Notes under the pieces: model-generated | Told to the model about the DNA's origin: nothing | Database searches by the model: none | What the model saw: only the letters and a program-made list of their open reading frames with translations | Assembly: GCA_017623515.1 (NCBI GenBank) | Contig: JAGAOV010000017.1 | Location: 62,001-126,000, forward strand | DNA: 64,000 bases | Direction of reading: 5' to 3' | DNA from: Ruminococcus sp. | GTDB lineage: Bacteria; Bacillota; Clostridia; Oscillospirales; Ruminococcaceae | Shown: piece after piece, positions 44,401 to 53,595 of the stretch | Position numbering within the stretch: the stretch's first letter is position 1 | Layout: every line of letters starts with the position of its first letter | Made by a program: the position numbers and the translations under genes

Positions 44401-44978
44401 CCGAGAGATGGAAGTTCCTCACAGCACAGATGAAGGATGCGGAGAATGCAAAGAATGAGCTGGAAACACTTATCACGCAGCTTACCGAGGAAATGCAGAA
44501 GATATTCTCCGACAGCTTCAGAACGATAAACAGGAATTTCAAGGAGATATTTACTGATCTTTTCGGCGGAGGAGAAGCGGAGCTTTCTCTTACAGATCCG
44601 GATAACGTTCTTGAATCCGGCATCGAGATACATGTAGCACCGCCAGGTAAGGTTATCAAGAATCTTATTTCACTTTCCGGCGGAGAGCAGTCATTTGTAG
44701 CAATAGCTATATATTTTGCCATACTTCGTCTGAGACCGTCGCCTTTCTGTATTCTGGACGAGATAGATGCAGCTCTTGACGAGGGCAACGTCCGCAGATA
44801 CGCACAGTATCTTCATAATTTTACAAAGACAACCCAGTTTATTCTTGTTACTCACAGAAGAAGTGCAATGGAAGAAGCAAAGGTGCTTTACGGAGTGACA
44901 ATGCAGGAAAACGGCGTTTCAAAGCTGCTGCGAATGGAGCAGGATGAATTTGAAGCGGAGACATCAGGTTTACAATAA
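41406..44978 (+). CDS. smc: Chromosome segregation protein SMC
   Basis: 1190 residues, full length. Walker A GPNGSGKSN at about 32-40. Long coiled coils (170-500 and 660-1010) flank a hinge domain (about 515-640, AEGGRPSGVHGTVAQCIEAD...). C-terminal signature LSGGEQSFVAIAI and Walker B FCILDEIDAALDEGNV complete the ATPase head. SMC with ScpAB compacts and segregates chromosomes. GGAGAGGAAGTGTACG precedes the ATG. Confidence 0.98.
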   Translation: MYLKSLELQGFKSFPDKIKLNFDAGLTAVVGPNGSGKSNIGDAVRWVLGEQSTKTLRGNKMEDVIFSGTKQRKPTGFAAVTLNIDNSSGILGDEYGEEVSITRKLYRSGESEYRINGRNVRLKDVTELFMDTGMGRDGYSIIGQGRIAEIVSAKSTDRRDIFEEAAGVSKFRYKKEEAQRKLEHAEENLSRLRDIASELEGRVEPLRMQSEKAKRFLVLAEEQKQLEVSLWIQQSEELKKKLQRLSDDLLLAQAEYENIQRDLESAEEQVEDGYRRLQESTIKIENLREDVRRAEEEAAQLTASLAVCENDVRHAQERSVSLEQQAKELSGITETAGKFLNTLLEKEEKLHQQEITLRVESEQLHNDWERMEEKAAALGAGFDEAGKKLQELYVKQGQLRVKNENLVRQQEEISAQKMSGNMRLAAMEEEFSVQSQETRKWEEKLLEAESSLMELQAKAENQQKLCGDALRQTDALRAERNQIAFSIREKQQRQKLLSDMEQNMEGFAGSVKAVLRAEGGRPSGVHGTVAQCIEADSRCGVAIETALGGAMQNLIVDDEEVAKRWIRFLAQHRAGRATFLPVTSVKGRVLQEYGIEDEEGFVDFAYRLVRYDPVHEGIVHSLLGRIAVAENLDAASAIAKKYGYRFRIVTLDGQVINAGGSFTGGSAQKSGGMITRKTEISALRQTIEALKEREQENAQKLSQAEAETAQVQQEAEKLRIETSHAESDVMKAQAECGKQQYLLSQTENRLSEQRSQQTGLEERAESLRKEHVQVQEELDCIGRDIGTAQTDAAQAQVMRDSLRDEQNTLAEKRAQMRIQTAALEKDMDALHKELENAEEQRKNAKENVIRIKNELAETHKLIADKKQEAERSGARIKVLQTQKEKALEEIVHWKTVHDTQEQHIRHVQDGMKSANEAKEKYAGTVTRLEERKISVQNEYDGIIRRLLEQYEMTRTEAAEIAKPLEDVQAAQRELSSVKGKIRALGSVNVAAIEEYEEVSERWKFLTAQMKDAENAKNELETLITQLTEEMQKIFSDSFRTINRNFKEIFTDLFGGGEAELSLTDPDNVLESGIEIHVAPPGKVIKNLISLSGGEQSFVAIAIYFAILRLRPSPFCILDEIDAALDEGNVRRYAQYLHNFTKTTQFILVTHRRSAMEEAKVLYGVTMQENGVSKLLRMEQDEFEAETSGLQ

Positions 44979-44997
44979 GCGAAAGGAGTAAAAAGCT

Positions 44998-46509
44998 ATG
45001 GCTTTTTTTGGAAAGAAGGACAAAAAGGAAAAGAAAGGCTTTTTCAGCCGTTGGAGACAGACTGATGAGCAGAATGAAATAGAAGAAATTCAGAAAGCTG
45101 CGGAAGAAGCTTCGGAGGAGCTTCAGGAAAGATTTGAACCTGTTGATGACATCACTGAAGCGGTTTCAGAACGTGAGGCGACTGTACGTGAGGAAGAGGA
45201 AAGAAGACGTGCAGAAGCTGAAGAAATTGCCGAGAGAGAACGTGAAGAAGCAAGGGCACTTGCAGCAGAGGCAGCACAGCTTGCGGCACTTTCACAGGAT
45301 GCTGAGGAGTTTGAGGAGCTTGCAGACGATGAGGAAGAGTCTGAGGATGAAATGTCTGAACCTGCTGAACCTAAAGAGACAGCGGAAACCGAGCCTGAGG
45401 TGATTGAGGAGTCTGAAACGGAAGAAGCAGAAGCTACGGAAGAGGAGACAGTTACAAAGGAATCCGAAGAGGAAGAAACTGAAACTGAGGAAGAACCGGA
45501 AGAGGAAGAGATTTCCGAAGAGGAAACAGAATCCGAAACAGAAGAAGAACCTGAAACAGAACAGGCAGAAGAGCCTGTGAAGAAGAAAAAGAGCATCTTT
45601 GCAAAGATCCGTGAGGGACTCCGCAAGACCAAGGAATCCATGATGTCCGGAATCAGGAATGTTCTGGGCAGCTTTACTAAAATTGACGAAGACCTTTTTG
45701 ATGAGCTTGAAGAGACAATGATAATGGGCGATATGGGTGTTGAAACTTCAGAAGCCATCTGTAATGCTCTCCGCAAACGCATAAAGGAAAGAGGAATTAC
45801 CGATCCCAAGGAGATCATGGGACTTATTCAGGAGATAATCAGTGAAATGCTGGGCGAGGATCAGGAGCTTGTACTTGATACAAAGCCATCTGTCATCATG
45901 GTTATCGGTGTAAACGGCGCAGGCAAGACAACTACTATAGGCAAGCTGTGCCATCAGCTTACAGCCGAGGGCAAGAAGGTCATCGTTGCGGCAGCAGATA
46001 CATTCCGTGCAGCAGCTATTGATCAGCTTGAGGTATGGACAGAGCGTTCTGGAGTAGAGCTTGTAAAGCATGCAGAGGGTTCAGATCCTGGTGCAGTTGT
46101 ATATGATGCGATCGACGCTGCAAAGGCAAGAGGCTGTGATGTGCTTATCTGCGATACAGCCGGCAGACTTCATAATAAGAAGAATCTTATGCAGGAGCTT
46201 GCTAAGATAAACCGTATCATTTCAACAAGAGCCGAGGGCTGCAGTGTGGAAACGCTTCTCGTTCTGGACGCAACAACCGGACAGAACGCTGTAAATCAGG
46301 CAAGGCTTTTCAAGGAAACAGCAGATATAAGCGGTATCGTACTTACCAAGCTTGACGGCACTGCCAAGGGCGGCATTATCGTTTCCATTAAGAATGAGCT
46401 TGACATTCCGGTAAAACTTATCGGTGTAGGCGAAAAGATCGACGATCTCCAGCCTTTCCATGCAGAAGACTTTGTAAATGCACTCTTTGACCGTGAGGAG
46501 CGTGTGTGA
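44998..46509 (+). CDS. ftsY: Signal recognition particle receptor FtsY
   Basis: 503 residues. The N-terminal A domain is long, about 200 residues, and extremely Glu/Thr/Ser-rich between about 100 and 195 (repeating 'EEE-T-E' units). The NG GTPase domain follows: GVNGAGKTTTIGKL (about 303-316), DTFRAAAIDQLEVW, DTAGRLHNKKNLM, TKLDGTAKGG and GVGEKIDDLQPF. FtsY docks SRP-ribosome complexes at the membrane. AAAGGAG precedes the ATG. The acidic part is the only unusual feature. Confidence 0.97.
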   Translation: MAFFGKKDKKEKKGFFSRWRQTDEQNEIEEIQKAAEEASEELQERFEPVDDITEAVSEREATVREEEERRRAEAEEIAEREREEARALAAEAAQLAALSQDAEEFEELADDEEESEDEMSEPAEPKETAETEPEVIEESETEEAEATEEETVTKESEEEETETEEEPEEEEISEEETESETEEEPETEQAEEPVKKKKSIFAKIREGLRKTKESMMSGIRNVLGSFTKIDEDLFDELEETMIMGDMGVETSEAICNALRKRIKERGITDPKEIMGLIQEIISEMLGEDQELVLDTKPSVIMVIGVNGAGKTTTIGKLCHQLTAEGKKVIVAAADTFRAAAIDQLEVWTERSGVELVKHAEGSDPGAVVYDAIDAAKARGCDVLICDTAGRLHNKKNLMQELAKINRIISTRAEGCSVETLLVLDATTGQNAVNQARLFKETADISGIVLTKLDGTAKGGIIVSIKNELDIPVKLIGVGEKIDDLQPFHAEDFVNALFDREERV

Positions 46510-47090
46510 TGAGAGTAATACTTGCGTCGAATAATAAAAACAAGATACGTGAAATGGCTCAGATACTTGAGCCTTTTGGGATGGAAGTAATTTCCCAGCG
46601 TGAAGCAGGAGCAGATTTTGAGGTAGAAGAAAACGGCACTACTTTCCGTGAAAATGCGGAGCTTAAAGCGGCGGCGGTTTTTGAGACACTGAATGCACCT
46701 GTAATTGCAGATGACAGCGGTCTTATGGTGGACGCTCTTAACGGCGCACCGGGAGTATATTCCCACAGATATGCCGGTGAAAATGCCACAGATAAGGAAA
46801 GATGCGAAAAGCTTCTCAGCGAGCTTGCAGATGTACCGGAGGAAAAACGCACAGCAAGATTTGTATGTGAGATATGCTTTATTGACGAAAAGGGTGAAAG
46901 ACATTTCTTCACAGGCAAATGCGAGGGTATCATTGGCACAGAGGAAAAGGGCGAAAACGGATTCGGCTATGATCCGGTGTTCTATGTGGGCGGTGTTTCA
47001 CTTGCAGAAATGACAGACGATGAAAAGAACAGTATCAGCCACAGAGGAGAAGCTCTCAGGCTGATGAAGAAATATTTGGAGGAAAGATAA
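46509..47090 (+). CDS. rdgB: dITP/XTP pyrophosphatase (RdgB/HAM1)
   Basis: 193 residues. ILASNNKNKIREM at the start, VIADDSGLMVDALNGAPGVYSHRYAG (about 67-92) and GENGFGYDPVFYVG (about 147-160), all RdgB/HAM1 motifs. It hydrolyses non-canonical purine triphosphates to monophosphates, keeping them out of DNA. The ATG overlaps the ftsY stop (TGATG) with GAGGAG 8 bases upstream. Confidence 0.96.
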   Translation: MRVILASNNKNKIREMAQILEPFGMEVISQREAGADFEVEENGTTFRENAELKAAAVFETLNAPVIADDSGLMVDALNGAPGVYSHRYAGENATDKERCEKLLSELADVPEEKRTARFVCEICFIDEKGERHFFTGKCEGIIGTEEKGENGFGYDPVFYVGGVSLAEMTDDEKNSISHRGEALRLMKKYLEER

Positions 47091-47091
47091 C

Positions 47092-47385
47092 ATGCTTACA
47101 AGTAAACAGAGAGCAAAGCTGAGAGGCATTGCAAGCACATACGAGACAATTTTCCAGATCGGCAAAAGCGGTATCGGCGATCAGCTGGTACAGCAGGTTC
47201 TGGACGCACTGAAGAAGCGTGAGCTTATCAAGATACACGTTCTGGACAATTGCGAATACGACGCAAAGGAAGCCGCAGCTATCCTTGCAGAGCGTTCAAG
47301 ATCAGAGGTAGTACAGGTTATCGGAAACCGTTTTGTGCTTTACAAGCGCAATCCTCAGGATCCTGTAATTGATCTCAAGGACTGA
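47092..47385 (+). CDS. YhbY/CRS1-type RNA-binding protein
   Basis: 97 residues, one CRM domain: LTSKQRAKLRGIASTYETIFQIGKSGI at the start and a C-terminal VVQVIGNRFVLYKR strand. The conserved GxxG-like loop is present. YhbY proteins associate with pre-50S ribosomal particles. It starts one base after the rdgB stop and is followed by nadD after one base, as in many Firmicutes. Confidence 0.93.
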   Translation: MLTSKQRAKLRGIASTYETIFQIGKSGIGDQLVQQVLDALKKRELIKIHVLDNCEYDAKEAAAILAERSRSEVVQVIGNRFVLYKRNPQDPVIDLKD

Positions 47386-47386
47386 G

Positions 47387-47989
47387 ATGGGGCGGATAGG
47401 CATATACGGAGGAAGCTTTGATCCGGTGCATAAGGGGCATATACATCTTGCAGAAACTGCAATGGAAAAGCTCTCTCTTGATGAAATAATTTTCATGCCG
47501 GCGAATATATCTCCTTTCAAGCAGGATAAGGCAGATGTAACAAGCGGAAGAGATCGCTATGAAATGCTCCGTCTTGCTCTTGAGGACAGGGAGAATATGA
47601 GCGTAAGCGATTATGAACTGAATCAGACAGGTGTAAGCTACACTGTGTGTACACTCAGGCATATGAAAAAGCTCTATCCGGATTCTCAGCTTGTACTTCT
47701 CATGGGAAGTGACATGCTAATGAGCTTTGAAAGATGGTACTGCTGGCAGGAAATAATGGAATATGCAGAGCTTGGATGTATCTCACGCAATAAGGGTGAC
47801 GGAGAAATTCTCATGAAGCAGGCTGAAAAGCTGTCGGAATACGGCAAGGCATATGTGCTTTGGGAGGATGTACTTCCCATGTCATCAACACAGGTGAGAA
47901 GTTTTTTGAAAAAAGATGAAGATTGTTCTTGCTATTTGCCTGAAAAAGTAGTACAATATATAGTGAAGCGTCATTTGTACGGCAGATAA
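47387..47989 (+). CDS. nadD: Nicotinate-nucleotide adenylyltransferase
   Basis: 200 residues. GIYGGSFDPVHKGHIHLA (about 4-21) contains the nucleotidyltransferase HxGH motif, and MSSTQVRSFLKK the ISST-x-R equivalent. It forms NaAD from NaMN and ATP in NAD synthesis. The ATG at 47387 follows AAGGACTGAG; the in-frame start six codons earlier would overlap yhbY and was rejected. Confidence 0.96.
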   Translation: MGRIGIYGGSFDPVHKGHIHLAETAMEKLSLDEIIFMPANISPFKQDKADVTSGRDRYEMLRLALEDRENMSVSDYELNQTGVSYTVCTLRHMKKLYPDSQLVLLMGSDMLMSFERWYCWQEIMEYAELGCISRNKGDGEILMKQAEKLSEYGKAYVLWEDVLPMSSTQVRSFLKKDEDCSCYLPEKVVQYIVKRHLYGR

Positions 47990-48008
47990 AGGAGGTCGGC
48001 GGATATTT

Positions 48009-48596
48009 ATGTATGATGCAGATAAAATGCAGGCGTTTCTGAGAGGACGTCTTTCAAGGGAAAGATATGCCCATACAATGAATGTGGCAAAGGAATGCAG
48101 GAGACTTGCGAAGCTATACGGCGAGAATCAGGAAAAGGCATACTTTGCAGGAATGGTACATGATATATGCAAGGAAGATCCGAAAAAGCAGCAGTATGAA
48201 TGGGCAGTTCTCAGCGGAATGGGATTCTGCGAAGAGGAGGCTGCATCATGGAAGGTATGGCACGGCGTAGCAGGAGCATATTTTCTGAAGGAATCCTTTG
48301 GAATAAATGATAAGGATATTTTAAATGCAGTACGGTTTCACACCATAGGAAGAAGCGGTATGTCACTTCTTGAGAAGATAGTGTATCTTGGGGATATGAC
48401 TTCCGAGGAGCGAGACTATAGTGGGGTTGATATAATGCGGAAGGCATGCGGACAGAGCCTTGAAAAGGGTATGCTGTATGCACTGAGGTACTCAATGCGC
48501 AAGCAGATAAAGAGGTGTGCGCTTATTCCGCATTTCACGCTGGAAGCATACAACGAGTACACACGTATGTTTCCCGATGATACATTTCATATCTGA
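48009..48596 (+). CDS. yqeK: YqeK-type HD-domain hydrolase
   Basis: 195 residues. HD-domain ligands in order: RYAHTMNVA (His), FAGMVHDICKE (His-Asp), WHGVAGAYF and VRFHTIGR, with YLGDMTSEERDYSGVD near 133-148. YqeK is a symmetrical Ap4A hydrolase in Firmicutes. It directly follows nadD and is followed by the LCP gene and rsfS, the standard nadD-yqeK-(LCP)-rsfS run. AAAGGAGG lies somewhat far (about 13 bases) from the ATG. Confidence 0.94.
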   Translation: MYDADKMQAFLRGRLSRERYAHTMNVAKECRRLAKLYGENQEKAYFAGMVHDICKEDPKKQQYEWAVLSGMGFCEEEAASWKVWHGVAGAYFLKESFGINDKDILNAVRFHTIGRSGMSLLEKIVYLGDMTSEERDYSGVDIMRKACGQSLEKGMLYALRYSMRKQIKRCALIPHFTLEAYNEYTRMFPDDTFHI

Positions 48597-48621
48597 ACGC
48601 TGATTGGGCAAGGTGAGATCA

Positions 48622-49956
48622 ATGAGAAAAAACAAGAACACCAGATATAACGAGAGAAATTCTCAGAGGGCATATAACTTTGAAGAAAAAACTGCTGTAT
48701 ATGACAGAAATGCAATACAGCAAAGCGCAGCAGCAGAAAGTACTCCTGCAAAGAACTGGAAGAGTACAGCACTGAATGTAGGGCTGAAGATACTTGCAGT
48801 TGCAGCGAGTGCAGCTGTAGTTGTGGGAATGGCGGTAAGTCTTCCTATAGTTGAATACCGTACAGTAAGCGGCAATGGGGTAACAGTTGAACAGATCTCC
48901 TATCTTGATTCACTGAAAAGGGTGCAGCCTGCAATATTACAGGAGGGTGAGCTTAAAAAGCCGGAGCCTGATGCAGTTGAGGAGCTTGACCTGAAGCAGG
49001 AAGTAATCGAGAAGCAGGATGAGCATAATGACGGACTTAACCTTGATCAGATAGTTGAGGGACAGTATACACTTCTCTTTATGGGAATGGATGAAAGCGG
49101 TATGCTTGCAGATGTAAACTGGCTTTTCCAGTTTGATCTGTTTGCAGGTACAATGAATGTTCTCCAGATACCCAGAGACTGCTTCATGCCGGACTATGCA
49201 AATTTGTCCACAGGCAAATTCAACAGCGTATATGGTACAGGACAGGAAGAGGGAGTTACGAATCTTCAGCGAGCTGTAAACTGTATTGAAGAAAGCTTCT
49301 GTGTTATCATCGACTGTTACGTAAAGCTTGACTGTCAGGATATAAAGCATATTGTAGATGCAGTAGGCGGAATCCCCATAACTCTTCCGGAGGAGATCAT
49401 GTACGAAGCAGATAAGGTACTTCCGGCAGGCGAACAGGTTCTCACAGGACAGCAGTCAGAATGGTTTATACGTTTCAGAAGAGAGTATGATGAGGGAGAT
49501 ATAGGCAGAGTAAAGGCACAGAGAATCTTTCTTGCAGCAGCAATGGAAAAGCTGCTCAGTATGGGTGAGGCAGGTCTTATGTCTGCAATGGAGGAGATAT
49601 ATGACAATGAATGGCTGGCAACAGACCTTTCACTTGCAGAAATGAGTATGCTTGCGGATTTTGCATCAAAGCGTCTCACGCTGGACGGTGTGAATATATT
49701 CATGATACCGGGCGAAGCTGCAAGCTGGAACGGACAGTCAGTATATTCTATCCATAAAGGCGAAACTATAGATATAATAAATGGAAATTTCCGTCCGTAC
49801 CAGAACGAGGTCTATCCGGAGGAAAGCACGATAGTAGAGCTTGTTCCTGAAGGACAGTACAGATCGGATATATACGACGGCAATCAGGAGAATCTCAGCG
49901 ATATAAGCGAGGGTGATACTGAAGCCGGCCGTCAGAATATATACAGCGGAGATTGA
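48622..49956 (+). CDS. LytR-CpsA-Psr (LCP) family cell-wall protein
   Basis: 444 residues. A basic cytoplasmic N-terminus (MRKNKNTRYNERNS), one membrane helix at about 57-80, then the extracellular LCP domain (about 145-380). It carries YTLLFMGMDE, VLQIPRDCFM, VDAVGGIPITLP and the catalytic RFRREYDEGDIGRVKAQR. LCP enzymes transfer teichoic acid or polysaccharide from lipid carrier to peptidoglycan. An acidic tail follows. The ATG at 48622 has AAGGTGAGATCA upstream; an in-frame TTG at 48604 was rejected. Confidence 0.93.
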   Translation: MRKNKNTRYNERNSQRAYNFEEKTAVYDRNAIQQSAAAESTPAKNWKSTALNVGLKILAVAASAAVVVGMAVSLPIVEYRTVSGNGVTVEQISYLDSLKRVQPAILQEGELKKPEPDAVEELDLKQEVIEKQDEHNDGLNLDQIVEGQYTLLFMGMDESGMLADVNWLFQFDLFAGTMNVLQIPRDCFMPDYANLSTGKFNSVYGTGQEEGVTNLQRAVNCIEESFCVIIDCYVKLDCQDIKHIVDAVGGIPITLPEEIMYEADKVLPAGEQVLTGQQSEWFIRFRREYDEGDIGRVKAQRIFLAAAMEKLLSMGEAGLMSAMEEIYDNEWLATDLSLAEMSMLADFASKRLTLDGVNIFMIPGEAASWNGQSVYSIHKGETIDIINGNFRPYQNEVYPEESTIVELVPEGQYRSDIYDGNQENLSDISEGDTEAGRQNIYSGD

Positions 49957-49972
49957 AAGGAGTGCAGAAAAA

Positions 49973-50335
49973 ATGGCAGATAATAAAACACTTGAAATTA
50001 TAGTGCGTGCGCTTGACAGCAAGCGTGCAGAGGATATTCAGGTAATAGGCGTGGGAGACCTTACTATACTCGGCGACTATTTCGTAATTGCAAATGGTAC
50101 AAGTACAACACACACACGTACACTTGCAGACGAAGTTGAATACAAGCTTTCTGAAGCTGGAATCGAGCCTATCCGCCGTGAGGGCAGAGGCAATGGTTCA
50201 AGCTGGATAGTACTTGACTACGGCGATGTGATAGTTCATGTATTCTATAAGGAAGCAAGAGACTTCTATCAGCTGGAGAGAATGTGGGCGGACGGCGAGC
50301 ATATGGATGTATCCGCATGGCTTAAAAAGGATTGA
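49973..50335 (+). CDS. rsfS: Ribosome silencing factor RsfS
   Basis: 120 residues. RsfS/Iojap domain: KRAEDIQVIGVGDLTILGDYFVIANGTSTTHTRTLADEVE and SSWIVLDYGDVIVHVFYKEARDFYQLERMW. It binds L14 on the 50S subunit and blocks subunit joining under starvation. AAAGGAG precedes the ATG at 49973, 16 bases after the LCP stop. Confidence 0.97.
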   Translation: MADNKTLEIIVRALDSKRAEDIQVIGVGDLTILGDYFVIANGTSTTHTRTLADEVEYKLSEAGIEPIRREGRGNGSSWIVLDYGDVIVHVFYKEARDFYQLERMWADGEHMDVSAWLKKD

Positions 50336-50349
50336 GGAGGTAACATGCA

Positions 50350-50685
50350 ATGGCTGAAACCGGAAGAAAAATGGCACTTGCGGTAGGAATATATCTTATT
50401 GCAAAGAATGTACTCAATCTTATTCTGGGATTTTCAGTGGGGAATGTTATAACACTTCTGGCAGCAGGGGTAATATTTGTGCTGCTTTACAAGAGAGTAC
50501 CTTATACAAATTATATTATAGCAGTATATCTGGGAATTCTGTTCATTGCTCATTTCTGTACAAATATAATGAATCTGGGCAATGGATGGGTTTACTGGCT
50601 GTATCTTGGAGAAGGTATCCTTGATCTGGGTGCAGCAGTTCTTCTTGCTTTCGGCAAGGATATAAAGGCGTATTATAAGCAATAA
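50350..50685 (+). CDS. Small membrane protein, unknown
   Basis: 111 residues with three or four predicted membrane helices (about 8-25, 32-46, 53-72, 83-101) and a short basic tail (KDIKAYYKQ). No family recognised. GGAGG is 10 bases before the ATG, and the gene is squeezed between rsfS (14 bases) and leuS (27 bases), so it is likely co-transcribed with them. Confidence 0.75.
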   Translation: MAETGRKMALAVGIYLIAKNVLNLILGFSVGNVITLLAAGVIFVLLYKRVPYTNYIIAVYLGILFIAHFCTNIMNLGNGWVYWLYLGEGILDLGAAVLLAFGKDIKAYYKQ

Positions 50686-50712
50686 AAATCTAAAATAAAA
50701 GGATGAAGAAAC

Positions 50713-53118
50713 ATGAGCAAGTATGATTTTACCGCCATTGAGAAAAAATGGCAGAAGTACTGGGAAGACAACAATTCCTTCCGTGCAGGAACAGACTACA
50801 GCAAGCCTAAGTTCTATGCACTTGTAGAGTTCCCGTATCCGTCAGGACAGGGACTCCATATCGGACATCCACGTCCTTATACAGCTATGGATATTGTATC
50901 CAGAAAGCGTCGTCTCGAAGGCTATAACGTACTGTTCCCGATGGGCTGGGACGCATTTGGTCTGCCTACAGAGAACTTTGCTATTAAGAACAAGATACAT
51001 CCGGCTGTCGTAACTAAAAATAATGTAGCTCGCTTTAAAAGCCAGCTTCAGTCTCTGGGTTTGTCCTTTGACTGGGAGAGAGAAGTAAATACAACTGATC
51101 CTGATTACTTCCATTGGACACAGTGGATATTCGTGCAGATGTTCAAGAAAGGTCTTGCATACAAGAAGGAAATGGCTGTAAACTGGTGTACATCATGTAA
51201 GGTAGTACTTGCTAATGAGGAAGTTGTAGGCGGAGTATGCGAACGCTGCGGCGGCGAGGTAGTACGTAAGGTTAAGTCTCAGTGGATGCTGAAGATCACA
51301 GAGTACGCACAGAGACTTCTGGATGATCTGGACGATGTAAACTACATTGAAAGAGTAAAGACAACACAGCGCAACTGGATCGGACGTTCCACTGGTGCAG
51401 AGGTTGATTTTGCAACAACTGAGGGTGATACTCTCAAGGTTTACACAACAAGACCTGATACACTTTTCGGTGCAACATACATGGTAATGTCTCCTGAGCA
51501 TCCGCTTATTGAAAAGTGGAGCAGCAGTCTCAATAATATGGACGAGATACGTGCATATCAGGAAAAGGCTGCAAGAAAATCTGACTTTGAACGTACTGAA
51601 ATGGCTAAGGAAAAGACTGGCGTTCGTCTGGACGGCGTATGCGGCATAAATCCAGTAAACGGCAAGGAGATACCGATCTTCCTGTCCGACTATGTTCTCA
51701 TGAGCTATGGTACAGGCGCAATTATGGCTGTACCTGCACACGATACAAGAGACTACGATTTCGCAAAGGTATTCGATCTGCCCATTATTGAAGTTGTAAA
51801 GGGCGGAGATGTGACAAAGGAAGCGTTCACCGACTGCGAAACAGGTATTATGACAAACAGCGACTTCCTCGATGGTCTGACTGTAGAGGAAGCAAAGGTA
51901 AAGATCAAGGAATGGCTGGAAGCAAACGGCAAGGGTGTAAGCAAGGTAAACTTCAAGCTCCGTGACTGGGTGTTCTCACGTCAGAGATACTGGGGCGAGC
52001 CTATCCCGATCGTACATTGTGAGAAGTGCGGCTATGTTGCTCTGCCGGAAAGCGAGCTGCCGCTGACTCTGCCGGACGTTGACAGCTACATGCCTACCGA
52101 CAACGGCGAAAGTCCGCTGTCCACACTGGAAAGCTTCATCAATACAACCTGTCCTCAGTGCGGCGGTGCTGCTAAACGTGAGACAGATACAATGCCGCAG
52201 TGGGCAGGTTCTTCATGGTACTATCTCCGTTACTGCGATCCGACAAATGAGAAGGAGCTTGCTTCCAAGGAAGCTCTCGATTACTGGATGCCTGTTGACT
52301 GGTACAACGGCGGTATGGAGCATACAACACTCCACCTGCTGTACTCACGTTTCTGGCATAAGTTCCTCTTTGATCTGGGCAAGGTAAATACAACAGAGCC
52401 TTACATGCGCCGTACATCCCACGGCATGATTCTCGGTGAGGACGGTCAGAAGATGTCCAAGTCCAGAGGAAACGTTATCAATCCTGATGACGTAGTAGCA
52501 AATTACGGTGCAGATACACTCCGTCTTTATGAGATGTTCGTAGGCGACTTTGAAAAGACTGCTCCGTGGAGTACATCCAGCATCAAGGGCTGCAAGAGAT
52601 TCCTTGACAGAGTATGGGCACTTCAGGATGTACTCACAGACGGCGATGATTATCGTGATGAGATAAAGTCCAAGATGCACAAGACTATCAAGAAGGTTTC
52701 CGAGGATATTGAGAACCTGAAGTTCAATACAGCTATCGCTGCAATGATGGAGCTGCTCAATGATATAGCAGCAACCGGCAGTGTAAACCGTGCAGAACTG
52801 AGAACACTCATCATGCTGCTGAATCCTTTCGCACCTCACATCACCGAGGAAATGTACGAAACACACTGCGGAGGCATACTCAGCCAGCAGGCGTGGCCGA
52901 CATATGACGAGGCTCTTTGTGTTGATGCAACTGTTGAGATCGTAGCTCAGATAAACGGAAAAGTCAAGTGTAAGCTGAATATTCCTGTAGGTGCAGAAAA
53001 GGATGCTGTTCTTGAAATGGCAGAAGCTGAACCTAAGATTCAGGAGGCACTTGAGGGAAAAACCGTTCTGAAAAAGATATATGTACCAAACAAGCTGGTG
53101 AATTTTGTAGCAAAATGA
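50713..53118 (+). CDS. leuS: Leucyl-tRNA synthetase
   Basis: 801 residues, normal for bacterial LeuRS. The HIGH motif appears as [13 protein letters not shown] (about 48-60), a zinc-ribbon-like CTSCK...CERCG near 158-177, the CP1 editing domain ([14 protein letters not shown]), and KMSKS in [14 protein letters not shown] near 575. No T-box leader is visible: the gene is only 27 bases after its neighbour. GGATGAAGAAAC precedes the ATG. Confidence 0.98.
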   Translation: MSKYDFTAIEKKWQKYWEDNNSFRAGTDYSKPKFYALVEFPYPSGQGLHIGHPRPYTAMDIVSRKRRLEGYNVLFPMGWDAFGLPTENFAIKNKIHPAVVTKNNVARFKSQLQSLGLSFDWEREVNTTDPDYFHWTQWIFVQMFKKGLAYKKEMAVNWCTSCKVVLANEEVVGGVCERCGGEVVRKVKSQWMLKITEYAQRLLDDLDDVNYIERVKTTQRNWIGRSTGAEVDFATTEGDTLKVYTTRPDTLFGATYMVMSPEHPLIEKWSSSLNNMDEIRAYQEKAARKSDFERTEMAKEKTGVRLDGVCGINPVNGKEIPIFLSDYVLMSYGTGAIMAVPAHDTRDYDFAKVFDLPIIEVVKGGDVTKEAFTDCETGIMTNSDFLDGLTVEEAKVKIKEWLEANGKGVSKVNFKLRDWVFSRQRYWGEPIPIVHCEKCGYVALPESELPLTLPDVDSYMPTDNGESPLSTLESFINTTCPQCGGAAKRETDTMPQWAGSSWYYLRYCDPTNEKELASKEALDYWMPVDWYNGGMEHTTLHLLYSRFWHKFLFDLGKVNTTEPYMRRTSHGMILGEDGQKMSKSRGNVINPDDVVANYGADTLRLYEMFVGDFEKTAPWSTSSIKGCKRFLDRVWALQDVLTDGDDYRDEIKSKMHKTIKKVSEDIENLKFNTAIAAMMELLNDIAATGSVNRAELRTLIMLLNPFAPHITEEMYETHCGGILSQQAWPTYDEALCVDATVEIVAQINGKVKCKLNIPVGAEKDAVLEMAEAEPKIQEALEGKTVLKKIYVPNKLVNFVAK

Positions 53119-53146
53119 CAAAAATGAACCATGATGAAAAAACATC

Positions 53147-53175
53147 TTGACAAGCAGAAGAAAACATGGTAAAAT
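53147..53175 (+). promoter_or_regulatory. SigA-type promoter of rpsU
   Basis: TTGACA (53147-53152), 17-base spacer, TAAAAT (53170-53175). Predicted start near 53182. Confidence 0.88.
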
Positions 53176-53181
53176 AAAAAG

Positions 53182-53310
53182 TAATCAAACGATAGCTGGA
53201 TGAGAAACAGAGAATTATCCCGAATAGTCAGCAATGATCGTTCGGTGGTATAGGTCGGAACGGGGCGCAGCTCCGGACTGATCAGCCTCTGCCTTGGCGG
53301 CAAAGGGAGG
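53182..53310 (+). promoter_or_regulatory. Structured rpsU leader, unassigned class
   Basis: About 140 transcribed bases before the rpsU start. Stems visible include CGGGGC/GCTCCG with a GCA loop (53256-53270, one G-T pair) and GCC/GGC with flanking CCT/AGG pairs between 53284 and 53310. No terminator hairpin. Ribosomal-protein leaders of this length often bind the encoded protein; that is inference here. Confidence 0.5.
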
Positions 53311-53319
53311 GAAATGTAA

Positions 53320-53493
53320 GTGGCAGAAGTTCGTGTTGGCAAAAATGAATCTCTGGATACCGCTCTGAAGCGTTTTAAGAGATCATGTGCTAAGGACGGC
53401 GTGATTGCTGAAGTTCGAAAGAGAGAACATTACGAAAAGCCTTCAGTAAAGCGTAAGAAGAAGTCTGAGGCTGCTCGTAAGCGCAAGTATTAA
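53320..53493 (+). CDS. rpsU: Ribosomal protein S21
   Basis: 57 residues, starting at [24 protein letters not shown]...[27 protein letters not shown] is the full S21 sequence pattern, with a very basic C-terminus. S21 helps the 30S subunit melt mRNA and find the Shine-Dalgarno site. GGGAGG lies 10 bases before the GTG. The gene is monocistronic with its own promoter and terminator. Confidence 0.97.
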   Translation: MAEVRVGKNESLDTALKRFKRSCAKDGVIAEVRKREHYEKPSVKRKKKSEAARKRKY

Positions 53494-53514
53494 TATAATC
53501 TGCGATACAGCATG

Positions 53515-53544
53515 GCGGGCGCACTGAAGAGTGCGCCCGCTTTT
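53515..53544 (+). terminator. Intrinsic terminator of rpsU
   Basis: 10-bp perfect stem GCGGGCGCAC/GTGCGCCCGC, 6-base loop, then TTTT. Confidence 0.93.
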
Positions 53545-53595
53545 CATGCATAAAAGAAACACTACATAAAGAATAGCTGAAAGGGGAATGGTACA

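Noticed and set aside
50686..50712. T-box riboswitch before leuS
   Set aside because: The gap to the preceding gene is only 27 bases and no T-box or specifier stem is present; the argS upstream gap is also too short.
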